Part shown: positions 1 to 5,372 of the stretch, piece by piece
Layout: every line of letters starts with the position of its first letter
Numbering within the stretch: position 1 is the first letter of the stretch
NCBI GenBank assembly: GCA_003524705.1
Contig: DQGV01000253.1
Span: 1-9,843 of the forward strand
DNA from: Anaerolineae bacterium
Lineage (GTDB): Bacteria; Chloroflexota; Anaerolineae; Anaerolineales; Villigracilaceae
Length of the DNA stretch: 9,843 nucleotides
Reading direction: 5' to 3'
Notes under the pieces: model-generated
What the model was told of the DNA's origin: nothing
The model's database searches: none
The model's input: the letters and a program-made list of their open reading frames with translations, nothing else
Program-made: the position numbers and the translations under genes

Positions 1-1
1 C

Positions 2-1174
2 GTCCGTGATTTAACAAAAGAACTTGGCAAACTAGGAATTCATGTGGATGTTTTTACACGCTCACAAGATGAACATGTGCCACATGTTTTGCATGATTTA
101 GGATTTGGAAATCGCGTAGTGCATATTCAAGCAGGACCCGAAGAACCAAAAAGCAAAGCGGATATTGCAAAGTACATTCCCGAATTTGCAGAAGGGATTA
201 AGCGATTCGCCGAAGAAAAAGGAATCATCTACGATGCGCTTCATAGCCACTATTGGCTGTCTGGTCTTGCTGCGGAGATATTATCCAACACCTGGGGCGG
301 GACTCCGATTGTGCACATGTTCCATACGCTTGGAGAAATGAAGAATCGCGTAGCAAGGTCGGAAGAAGAACGTGCAGGCGACGATAGACTCGAAGGCGAG
401 AGACAAGTTCTCCGTCGTGCGAAGCGAATTATTGTCGCTACTATGGCAGAGTTGACTCAGTTGAGATTTCTATACAAAGCCGATGTCACTAAAATGATTA
501 TCATTCCACCGGGTGTAGATACGAGTCATTTTTATCCGATTCCAAAAGATGAAGCCAAACAGTTTATCGGCTTGAAACCAGAAGATAGAATGATTTTGTT
601 TGTTGGGCGCATTGAACCTTTGAAAGGTGTAGATACTTTAATTCAAGCCATGTCGCATTTTGATAAAAGTTTGCAGAATAAAGAACACCCTGTGCATTTA
701 GCAATTATTGGTGGTGAGCCGAATGTCAGCCCGCATGAAATGTCGGCTGAGATGAAGCGTTTGCAAAAAATGTCTGATGATTTGTGTATGGGTAGTACGA
801 TTCTTTTTCTTGGCAAACGTGCGCAAGATACATTGCCGTATTATTATTCTGCCGCGGAAGTATTGGTGATGCCATCTTTGTATGAATCCTTTGGCATGGT
901 GGCATTAGAAGCAATGGCTTGCGGAACGCCAGTGATTGCATCGGAAGTGGGTGGGTTGGGATATTTGGTACAAAACGGTGTGACGGGTTATACCATTCCA
1001 GATAGTGACCCAAATATGTTGAGTGAAAAGCTTTCTATTCTTTTGAGTGATAAAGAGTTGCGCAACGAAATGGCGTGCCGTGCTGTGGGGGATGCACGAA
1101 ATTATCAGTGGCGCACTGTGGCAGGTCAGATTGTGGATGTGTATCACGAAATAATAATAAATAAATTTAATTGA
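2..1174 (+). CDS. GT4-family glycosyltransferase, 5' end missing
   Basis: The enzyme transfers a sugar from a nucleotide-sugar donor; neither donor nor acceptor can be named. The open frame continues to the first bases of the window, and its opening residues (VRDLTKELGKLGIHVDVFTR) match the N-terminal Rossmann lobe of MshA/sucrose-phosphate-synthase-like GT4 enzymes. The true start therefore lies upstream, and the GTG at 44 is internal. About 390 residues are visible. In that numbering I see HSHYWLSG near 81-88, a PPGVD loop near 169-173, the donor-lobe motif FVGRIEPLKG near 200-209, and the retaining-GT4 EX7E motif (ESFGMVALE) with glutamates near 295 and 303, followed by GTPVIAS. The stop is TGA at 1172. 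A soluble or membrane-associated enzyme of sugar, glycolipid or polysaccharide synthesis is likely. The family call is secure; a specific MshA or SPS role is not supported. Confidence 0.9.
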   Translation, partial: VRDLTKELGKLGIHVDVFTRSQDEHVPHVLHDLGFGNRVVHIQAGPEEPKSKADIAKYIPEFAEGIKRFAEEKGIIYDALHSHYWLSGLAAEILSNTWGGTPIVHMFHTLGEMKNRVARSEEERAGDDRLEGERQVLRRAKRIIVATMAELTQLRFLYKADVTKMIIIPPGVDTSHFYPIPKDEAKQFIGLKPEDRMILFVGRIEPLKGVDTLIQAMSHFDKSLQNKEHPVHLAIIGGEPNVSPHEMSAEMKRLQKMSDDLCMGSTILFLGKRAQDTLPYYYSAAEVLVMPSLYESFGMVALEAMACGTPVIASEVGGLGYLVQNGVTGYTIPDSDPNMLSEKLSILLSDKELRNEMACRAVGDARNYQWRTVAGQIVDVYHEIIINKFN

Positions 1175-1189
1175 TAAAGTTTAATGTAC

Positions 1190-1228
1190 AAAAACTTCCG
1201 AAGCCTTTGCGAAGCACTTCGGAAGTTT
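1190..1228 (-). terminator. Inverted repeat between convergent genes, best read as terminator for the symporter gene
   Basis: Perfect 12-bp arms lie at 1192-1203 (aaacttccgaag) and 1217-1228 (cttcggaagttt). The 13-nt loop can form a further ctt/aag mini-stem. On the minus strand the stem is followed by five T (1194-1190), as in a Rho-independent terminator. On the plus strand the T tract is broken (gtttacgttt), so it would end the glycosyltransferase transcript less efficiently. Confidence 0.7.
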
Positions 1229-1237
1229 ACGTTTCAT

Positions 1238-2119
1238 TTACGCCTTGGCAGGCTCTAATGCTTTACCTCGTTTTGCCATCCAGTAGGCGAGGGCAAAGCC
1301 GGTCACATACATCCAAATGGCGTATAAGCCGGGGATAATCGCCATGTCGTTGTTGTTTAGCAAAGTCAGTGCTACTGTAATTGAAACGGTCGAATTTTGT
1401 AAACCTGTTTCGATGGCAATGGTCATAGCTTGAACGTAGTTAATGCCGAGGAATTTAGGAACAAAATATCCGACAATCAAAGAGGCGATGTTCAAGACGA
1501 TAAAGGCTGGGGCGAAGCGTGGTCCGTCACGCACGATGACATCCCAGTTCTGAACAACGAGTGCGGCAATCACCAAGAACAAGAAGCCTGTTGCAAAATT
1601 CTTCGACCACTTCTTGCTGTTCTCAGCAAATTCAGGCTTCCATTGGCGTATCGCCATGCCGATTAAAGTCGGGATGAGTGTAATCACCGCCACTTGAATC
1701 ATTGTATCTAATACGGGGAAGTCAATGTCTAATGCGCCTGTGCCATACAATGAGTAAGCAATTCCCAAACCAAAAGGAATGGTCAGGAAGGCAAGCATAT
1801 TCGTGATGGCGGTCAAGGTAATACCGAGTGCGCGGTCGCCATCACCTGCATGGATGATTAAGTTGGAGGTTGCCCCATCCGGCGAAACCGCCAGCAATAT
1901 TAAACTAATGGCATACACGGCAGGCAATGCAAACAGACTCGCCACGGCAAATCCCAGTATCGGCAACAACAGCATTTGGCAAATCAGACCAATGAAAATG
2001 GGTTTGGGCGAGGTGAAGATACGCTTGAAATCAGCGACTGTTAGCGTCATACCTAACGTCACCATAATGATTGCAATTGCTAAGGGGAGGATTACACTTG
2101 AAATGATACTCTCTTGCAT
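1238..2119 (-). CDS. BASS-family sodium-dependent (bile-acid-symporter-like) transporter
   Basis: This is an integral membrane symporter of the BASS/SBF family that couples sodium entry to uptake of an organic anion. Bacterial members carry substrates such as pantoate, keto acids or bile-acid-like anions, and the substrate here cannot be told from sequence. The 293 residues form about nine or ten hydrophobic segments. Family landmarks are GMTLTVADF (23-31), the crossover motif SPDGATSN (79-86), GDRALGITLTAI (94-105) and ETGLQNS (237-243). By comparison with ASBT structures, Glu237 and Gln241 correspond to sodium ligands. The ATG is preceded by AAGGAG at 2133-2128 with an 8-nt spacer, which fixes the start. 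The gene converges on the glycosyltransferase and lies downstream of pnp, but the pnp terminator separates them. I could not identify a convincing promoter in the roughly 85 bases upstream. Confidence 0.88.
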   Translation of the reverse strand: MQESIISSVILPLAIAIIMVTLGMTLTVADFKRIFTSPKPIFIGLICQMLLLPILGFAVASLFALPAVYAISLILLAVSPDGATSNLIIHAGDGDRALGITLTAITNMLAFLTIPFGLGIAYSLYGTGALDIDFPVLDTMIQVAVITLIPTLIGMAIRQWKPEFAENSKKWSKNFATGFLFLVIAALVVQNWDVIVRDGPRFAPAFIVLNIASLIVGYFVPKFLGINYVQAMTIAIETGLQNSTVSITVALTLLNNNDMAIIPGLYAIWMYVTGFALAYWMAKRGKALEPAKA

Positions 2120-2127
2120 GGGTCAAT

Positions 2128-2133
2128 CTCCTT
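2128..2133 (-). promoter_or_regulatory. Ribosome binding site of the BASS transporter
   Basis: AAGGAG (ctcctt on the plus strand) sits 8 nt before the ATG at 2119-2117. It is a near-ideal Shine-Dalgarno sequence and decides the start. Confidence 0.8.
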
Positions 2134-2206
2134 GTAGATAAGATGTCGGGAATCGGCTTGCGTTCCCCGTTGTCTCATAAAACCCCGAAGGATGAATTAA
2201 GTCTCG

Positions 2207-2245
2207 AAAAAAAGAGTTCCGAAGTCTTTAAGACTTCGGAACTCT
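2207..2245 (-). terminator. Rho-independent terminator of pnp
   Basis: Perfect 15-bp arms lie at 2213-2227 and 2231-2245 (core ttccgaagtc/gacttcggaa) with a 3-nt loop. On the minus strand they are followed directly by seven T (2213-2207, the first shared with the stem base). It lies just after the pnp stop codon at 2257-2255. The geometry is textbook and the direction clear. The stem core resembles the hairpin at 1192-1228. Confidence 0.93.
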
Positions 2246-2254
2246 GAACTTAAC

Positions 2255-4519
2255 TTATCTTCTGTTTCTATCTCCACCACCACGACGGTCTCCACCTCTA
2301 TCACCGCTACGATTGTTAAAACCACTTCTATCGCCACCTCGACCACCACCGCGATTGCCTCCACCAGATTTTCCACCTTTATCTTTTTCTCTGGCTTCCT
2401 CAGCAGACCATCCTTCAAGCACAGCTTGACGCGATAAACGAATTTTTCCTTGTGGGTCAATGTCGGTGACCATGACTGTGAGTTCATCACCCATGCCAGC
2501 CACATCTTCAACTTTTTCAACACGTTCACTGGCAAGTTGTGAGATATGTACAAGACCATCTACACCGGGCAAAATATTTACGAATGCACCAAAGGCTTCA
2601 ATGCGTACTACTTTGCCTGTGTAAATATTTCCAATCACTGCACTTTCGCCCAACCCTTCGATTCTTTCTTGCGCAATCTTTGCGCCAACGCCATCCGTTG
2701 AGGCAATATAAACCGTACCGTCATCTTGAATATCAATCACAGCACCTGTTTCTTCTTGCAAGGCGCGGATATTTTTACCGCCAGGTCCAATCAATGCACC
2801 AATTTTATCCACAGGAATTTTCACTGTAATAATGCGTGGCGCATGTTGCTTCAATTCACTGCGTGCTTGCGGAATGACAGCCAACATCTTGTTCATAATT
2901 TCCATGCGAGCGGTATGGGCTTGTGCTAATGCTTCTTTCATCATTTGCGCACTCAAGCCAGAAATTTTTATATCCATTTGCAAAGCAGTGATTCCGTTTG
3001 CTGTACCAGCTACTTTGAAATCCATATCGCCTAAATGATCTTCTGTACCTTGAATGTCGGTCAAAATTTTGTAACGACCCGTTGAGTCAGTAATCAAGCC
3101 CATAGCAACGCCTGCCACAGGTGCTTTGATTGGCACACCTGCATCCATCAATGCTAATGTGGAGCCACACACCGAACCCATAGAGGTTGAGCCATTTGAA
3201 GATAAAGCTTCGGATACGACTCGAATCGCATACGGGAATGATTCTTCAGCAGGGAGAACTGGTTCTAATGCTCGTTCTGCTAACGCTCCATGCCCGACCT
3301 CACGCCTGCTCTGCCCGCGTAAAGGTTTGACTTCGCCTGTAGAAAACGGCGGGAAGTTATAGTGGTGCATGTATCGTTTTGTTTTGATAGGGGATAAGTT
3401 ATCGAGTTCTTGTGCTTCACCCAATGTTGCCAATGTAGCAAAAGATAAAATTTGAGTTTCACCACGGGTGAATAAACCTGTTCCATGTGCGCGAGGTGAT
3501 ACGCCAACATCACACCAAATCGGACGAATGTCAGTCGGTTTGCGACCATCTGGTCGTTTTTCCATGCCTAAGATTCTTTCACGCACCACATCCATTTCAG
3601 CCAGTTCAAATGACTCACGAAATTCGTTTACTGGAATGTAATTGGCAGGGTCGGCACCTTCAGGAACAGTACATAATTCCGTTTCGGCTTCTTCTTTGAT
3701 TTTGGTCATGCCTTCGTAGAATTCAACTTTGGAAAGCGGTTTATCAAGTAGTGCATTCATAGCACCACTGACACGCTCAAAAACTTTTTTCTTTACATCA
3801 TCGGCAGGCAAGAACAATTTAATTTCACGTTTTGGTTTTCCAATTTCATTTGCCATTTGCAATTGCAAATCAATAATCGGTTGAATGGCTTGATGGCCTA
3901 AATCTAATGCTTGTGCCATCACATCTTCTGGGATTTCGTTCGCTCCACATTCCACCATGAGAATGGCGTCCTTTGTGCCGGCAAGCCTGAGGTCAAGGTC
4001 TGAAGCGTCCATTTCCGCAAATGTGGGGTTGATGACGAATTCTCCATTTACGCGTCCCACACGCACTGCGCCGACAGGTCCGCCCCATGGAATATCTGAA
4101 ATCATAATCGCGGCTGAGGCGGCATTGATGGCAAGAATATCTAGCGGATTGACTCCATCAGATGAGAATGAATACATGATAATTTGTACTTCATTTCGCA
4201 TCCCATCTTGAAACAAGGGGCGAAGCGGTCTATCAGTGAGGCGGGCTGTAAGAATAGATTCCGTGGAAGCACGTCCTTCACGTCTGAAAAATGAGCCGGG
4301 GATTTTTCCGCCTGCATATAATCTTTCTTCGTATTCCACACTGAGTGGGAAGAAATCAATATTATCGCGCACGCCACCCATTGTGGCAGACGCGAACACA
4401 ATGGCATCATCAATGCCGAGGGTTAACGCGCCACCAGCTTGACCAGCCAAACGACCAGTCTCGATTGTCACCGTTTTGTTGCCAATAACGGTTGAAAACT
4501 TTTTACCTTCTTTATTCAT
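2255..4519 (-). CDS. pnp: Polyribonucleotide nucleotidyltransferase (PNPase)
   Basis: PNPase is a phosphorolytic 3'-to-5' exoribonuclease, normally a trimer, acting in mRNA decay in the cytoplasm. The ATG at 4519 gives 754 residues and has AGGAG 8 nt upstream; an in-frame GTG at 4600 falls inside the leader hairpin and is rejected. Domain order: first RNase PH domain (about 1-220, with FFRREGRAS at 78-86), helical linker, second catalytic RNase PH domain (about 320-550), KH domain with GPGG at 578-581, S1 domain (about 630-700), and a Gly/Arg-rich tail from about 715. Catalytic residues are present: SRREVGHG (404-411), Asp494, Asp500 and Lys502 in the EDHLGDMDFK block, equivalent to E. coli D486, D492 and K494. 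The rpsO-pnp order is conserved in many bacteria. The structured leader upstream suggests control at RNA level. Confidence 0.98.
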   Translation of the reverse strand: MNKEGKKFSTVIGNKTVTIETGRLAGQAGGALTLGIDDAIVFASATMGGVRDNIDFFPLSVEYEERLYAGGKIPGSFFRREGRASTESILTARLTDRPLRPLFQDGMRNEVQIIMYSFSSDGVNPLDILAINAASAAIMISDIPWGGPVGAVRVGRVNGEFVINPTFAEMDASDLDLRLAGTKDAILMVECGANEIPEDVMAQALDLGHQAIQPIIDLQLQMANEIGKPKREIKLFLPADDVKKKVFERVSGAMNALLDKPLSKVEFYEGMTKIKEEAETELCTVPEGADPANYIPVNEFRESFELAEMDVVRERILGMEKRPDGRKPTDIRPIWCDVGVSPRAHGTGLFTRGETQILSFATLATLGEAQELDNLSPIKTKRYMHHYNFPPFSTGEVKPLRGQSRREVGHGALAERALEPVLPAEESFPYAIRVVSEALSSNGSTSMGSVCGSTLALMDAGVPIKAPVAGVAMGLITDSTGRYKILTDIQGTEDHLGDMDFKVAGTANGITALQMDIKISGLSAQMMKEALAQAHTARMEIMNKMLAVIPQARSELKQHAPRIITVKIPVDKIGALIGPGGKNIRALQEETGAVIDIQDDGTVYIASTDGVGAKIAQERIEGLGESAVIGNIYTGKVVRIEAFGAFVNILPGVDGLVHISQLASERVEKVEDVAGMGDELTVMVTDIDPQGKIRLSRQAVLEGWSAEEAREKDKGGKSGGGNRGGGRGGDRSGFNNRSGDRGGDRRGGGDRNRR

Positions 4520-4527
4520 GTTTTTGT

Positions 4528-4532
4528 CTCCT
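4528..4532 (-). promoter_or_regulatory. Ribosome binding site fixing the pnp start
   Basis: AGGAG (ctcct on the plus strand) lies 8 nt before the ATG at 4519-4517. The GTG candidate 81 bases further upstream has no such site, and its extra residues do not resemble PNPase. Confidence 0.85.
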
Positions 4533-4545
4533 ATTTTTGGAGTGA

Positions 4546-4584
4546 GGGAGCTTGCTCCCGTAATTACAAAAGCAAGCCTTTGTA
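4546..4584 (-). promoter_or_regulatory. pnp leader: two small hairpins with mutually complementary loops
   Basis: Two hairpins precede the pnp ribosome binding site. One has a 6-bp stem, tacaaa (4565-4570) with tttgta (4579-4584). The other is gggag/ctccc at 4546-4559. The loop of the first contains agcaagc (4571-4577), the exact complement of gcttgct (4550-4556) in the second. They could therefore form a loop-loop contact or an alternative 7-bp helix 18 nt from the Shine-Dalgarno. The pairing is visible in the sequence; a regulatory role is inference. Confidence 0.45.
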
Positions 4585-4593
4585 CTCCATATT

Positions 4594-4662
4594 CCGCCAC
4601 AAGTCAGGGACTGAGAAGTGAGAATAACGTTGTTATTCTCGCTCTTCAATTCCTGACGGCGG
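4594..4662 (-). promoter_or_regulatory. Long hairpin in the pnp leader, candidate RNase III/PNPase autoregulation site
   Basis: Two 26-nt arms (4603-4628 and 4632-4657) enclose a 3-nt loop, with 21 Watson-Crick pairs, two G-U wobbles and three mismatches; the apical nine pairs are perfect. A basal ccgcc/ggcgg stem (4594-4598, 4658-4662) extends the helix across a 4-nt bulge. On the minus strand it lies in the transcript between rpsO and pnp, about 75 nt before the pnp start codon. In E. coli the pnp leader holds a long stem cut by RNase III and then degraded by PNPase, which autoregulates pnp; position and shape are alike here. Alternative: on the plus strand the stem is followed by seven T (4665-4671), so it could instead stop antisense transcription. 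Confidence 0.55.
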
Positions 4663-4676
4663 GCTTTTTTTAACAA

Positions 4677-4709
4677 AGACCCTAAAGGTCTAAAAGACCT
4701 TTAGGGTCT
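4677..4709 (-). repeat. 15-bp inverted repeat after rpsO (GACCCTAAAGGTC family), possible rpsO terminator
   Basis: The perfect arms agaccctaaaggtct (4677-4691) and agacctttagggtct (4695-4709) flank a 3-nt loop. Each arm is itself a small hairpin (agacc/ggtct), so the whole can form either one long stem or two short ones. On the minus strand it starts 10 nt after the rpsO stop and is followed by ttgtt, a weak T tract, so termination would be partial. The same arm sequence recurs at 5295-5356. Confidence 0.7.
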
Positions 4710-4719
4710 AACGGTCTTA

Positions 4720-4992
4720 CTATTTGCGACGTAACTGTAATTTGTCGGTCACGTTAAGATAACTCTGGTAATTGCGATCTCGCAAGTAGGTGAGTAATCT
4801 GCGGCGTTGACCAACTAACTTGAGCAACCCACGACGACAAGATTGGTCTTGCTTGTTATTTTGCAAATGCGCGGTCAATTGGTTGATGCGATTTGTCAAA
4901 ATGGCTACCTGAACTTCGGGTGAGCCAGTGTCTTTGTCGTGGCGGTGAAATTCCTCAATCGCCTTTGTTTTTACTTCTTTTGCCAATGGCAT
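4720..4992 (-). CDS. rpsO: 30S ribosomal protein S15 (uS15)
   Basis: S15 is a primary 16S rRNA-binding protein of the small subunit platform, binding a three-way junction. The 90 residues align without gaps to E. coli S15 through DTGSPEVQVA, HLQNNK, RRGLLKLVGQRRRLLTYL and a C-terminal LQLRR. AAGGAAG at 5007-5001 precedes the ATG by 8 nt. Numbered as in E. coli without Met, His41 and Asp48 are kept. The normally HHS stretch at 49-51, part of the rRNA contact surface, reads Gln-Ser-Cys, and position 45 is Asn. The gene is followed by pnp on the same strand. Its leader is about 95 nt and could hold an S15 feedback site, as in several other phyla. Confidence 0.97.
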   Translation of the reverse strand: MPLAKEVKTKAIEEFHRHDKDTGSPEVQVAILTNRINQLTAHLQNNKQDQSCRRGLLKLVGQRRRLLTYLRDRNYQSYLNVTDKLQLRRK

Positions 4993-5026
4993 GACGTATG
5001 CTTCCTTTCTTTGTAAATCTAATGCA

Positions 5027-5081
5027 GGTCTCCGTACTTGTAGCCAAACCCTCTAAAGAAGGCTAAACCACTTGTAGGACC
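5027..5081 (-). promoter_or_regulatory. Possible structured rpsO leader
   Basis: Between the rpsO promoter and its ribosome binding site the transcript can form an outer ggtc/gacc pairing (5027-5030 with 5078-5081) around a tagcc/ggcta stem (5041-5045 with 5061-5065). An acttgtag octamer occurs in each flank (5036-5043 and 5070-5077). S15 represses its own mRNA in several bacteria through leader structures that differ by phylum, so this is the expected place for one. The helices are short and I cannot fold them reliably. Confidence 0.25.
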
Positions 5082-5095
5082 AGTCACGGGCGTGG

Positions 5096-5126
5096 ATTAT
5101 ACCAGAAATTCATGCTTGCATCTCAA
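5096..5126 (-). promoter_or_regulatory. rpsO promoter with extended -10
   Basis: Read on the minus strand, TGGTATAAT (5104-5096) is a consensus extended -10 box (TGN plus TATAAT). TTGAGA (5126-5121, five of six matches to TTGACA) lies 19 bases upstream, a little long, but an extended -10 tolerates this. The predicted start is near 5089, giving a leader of about 95 nt before rpsO. Confidence 0.65.
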
Positions 5127-5134
5127 TTCTCAAT
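5121..5134. repeat. Tandem 7-bp direct repeat in the divergent promoter region
   Basis: Two exact adjacent copies of tctcaat (5121-5127 and 5128-5134) overlap the -35 of rpsO and the start of the plus-strand -10 candidate. They could be an operator or chance. Confidence 0.35.
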
Positions 5135-5139
5135 ATGAT
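5134..5139 (+). promoter_or_regulatory. Candidate -10 box for the divergent small transcript
   Basis: TATGAT matches the -10 consensus at five of six positions and would place a start near 5146, about 35 nt before the small ORF. No -35 resembling TTGACA is present at 16-18 bp spacing, so the promoter is weak or the box is wrong. Confidence 0.3.
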
Positions 5140-5179
5140 AAACTGATGAAAATTCTAAACGGAAAGGAGATATATAAAA

Positions 5180-5236
5180 ATGGCACCCTACAATTTAGCC
5201 TCTAAATTTTGTGTATCTCCGTGTCTTAATATTTGA
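5180..5236 (+). CDS. Candidate 18-residue small protein or leader peptide
   Basis: The ORF reads MAPYNLASKFCVSPCLNI and stops at TGA 5234-5236. It has a strong AAAGGAG Shine-Dalgarno (5163-5169) with a 10-nt spacer, better than several annotated genes in this window, and a Rho-independent terminator 20 nt beyond the stop. Against translation, the Shine-Dalgarno lies inside a 14-bp helix and an ORF this short can occur by chance. It has two cysteines four apart (Cys11, Cys15) and no signal peptide or membrane segment. It could be a stalling or attenuation peptide for the exporter operon starting 137 nt later, a free-standing small protein, or non-coding. I do not recognise it. Confidence 0.3.
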   Translation: MAPYNLASKFCVSPCLNI

Positions 5237-5255
5237 TTGAGTCAAATGTTTTATG

Positions 5256-5287
5256 CCGCAGGTACACATTGTGCCTGCGGTTTTTTT
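5256..5287 (+). terminator. Strong Rho-independent terminator of the small transcript
   Basis: Arms ccgcaggtac (5256-5265) and gtgcctgcgg (5271-5280) give a 10-bp GC-rich stem with one G-U pair and a 5-nt loop, followed at once by seven T (5281-5287). No long plus-strand gene precedes it since 1174, so its natural client is the short transcript starting near 5146. Read-through would enter the ABC exporter operon. Confidence 0.9.
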
Positions 5288-5294
5288 ATTAATC

Positions 5295-5356
5295 AGACCC
5301 TAAAGGTTTACTCCGCATGGCATTACACCATAAGGTGTAAGAAACCTTTAGGGTCT
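5295..5356. repeat. 15-bp inverted repeat with nested hairpin (GACCCTAAAGGTC family, second copy)
   Basis: The perfect arms agaccctaaaggttt (5295-5309) and aaacctttagggtct (5342-5356) match the repeat at 4677-4709 except in the innermost two bases. Here the 3-nt loop is replaced by 32 nt that hold their own 7-bp hairpin (ttacacc 5323-5329 with ggtgtaa 5334-5340). There is no T tract suited to termination. It fills the space between the upstream terminator and the exporter ribosome binding site (GGAG 5364-5367). Confidence 0.75.
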
Positions 5357-5372
5357 TACTTTTGGAGAAAAA

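Larger units (their letters stand above)
5146..5287 (+). ncRNA. Structured short transcript upstream of the exporter operon (leader RNA or sRNA)
   Basis: The unit runs from a possible -10 box to a strong terminator, about 140 nt. Its main element is a 14-bp helix pairing 5166-5179 with 5207-5220 (12 Watson-Crick pairs, two G-U). It buries the Shine-Dalgarno GGAG and everything up to the ATG at 5180. An overlapping alternative stem (aattta 5192-5197 with taaatt 5203-5208) competes for two of its bases. A further 6-bp hairpin (5231-5236 with 5242-5247) covers the stop codon of the small ORF, and the terminator stem follows. I recognise no known riboswitch or sRNA family. It may be an independent sRNA, a translated small-protein mRNA under structural control, or an attenuator for the ABC operon at 5373. 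Ends are inferred. Confidence 0.45.

Noticed and set aside
44..46. GTG as start of the glycosyltransferase
   Set aside because: The frame is open upstream to base 2 and encodes typical GT4 N-lobe residues, so the gene simply begins outside the window.
1779..2141. Plus-strand frame opposite the symporter
   Set aside because: It is antisense to a clear BASS coding sequence, and its composition mirrors the hydrophobic codons of that gene.
2197..2559. Minus-strand frame of about 120 codons with Val/Glu-rich repeats
   Set aside because: It is the shadow of the Gly/Arg-rich end of pnp in another frame and also crosses the terminator.
4520..4600. N-terminal extension of PNPase from a GTG at 4600
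   Set aside because: The extra 27 residues do not resemble PNPase and are encoded by leader hairpins. The ATG at 4519 has a well-spaced AGGAG.
5000..5110. tRNA or other known structural RNA upstream of rpsO
   Set aside because: No cloverleaf, TPsiC-like GTTCRA or CCA end could be found on either strand; the stems fit an mRNA leader better.
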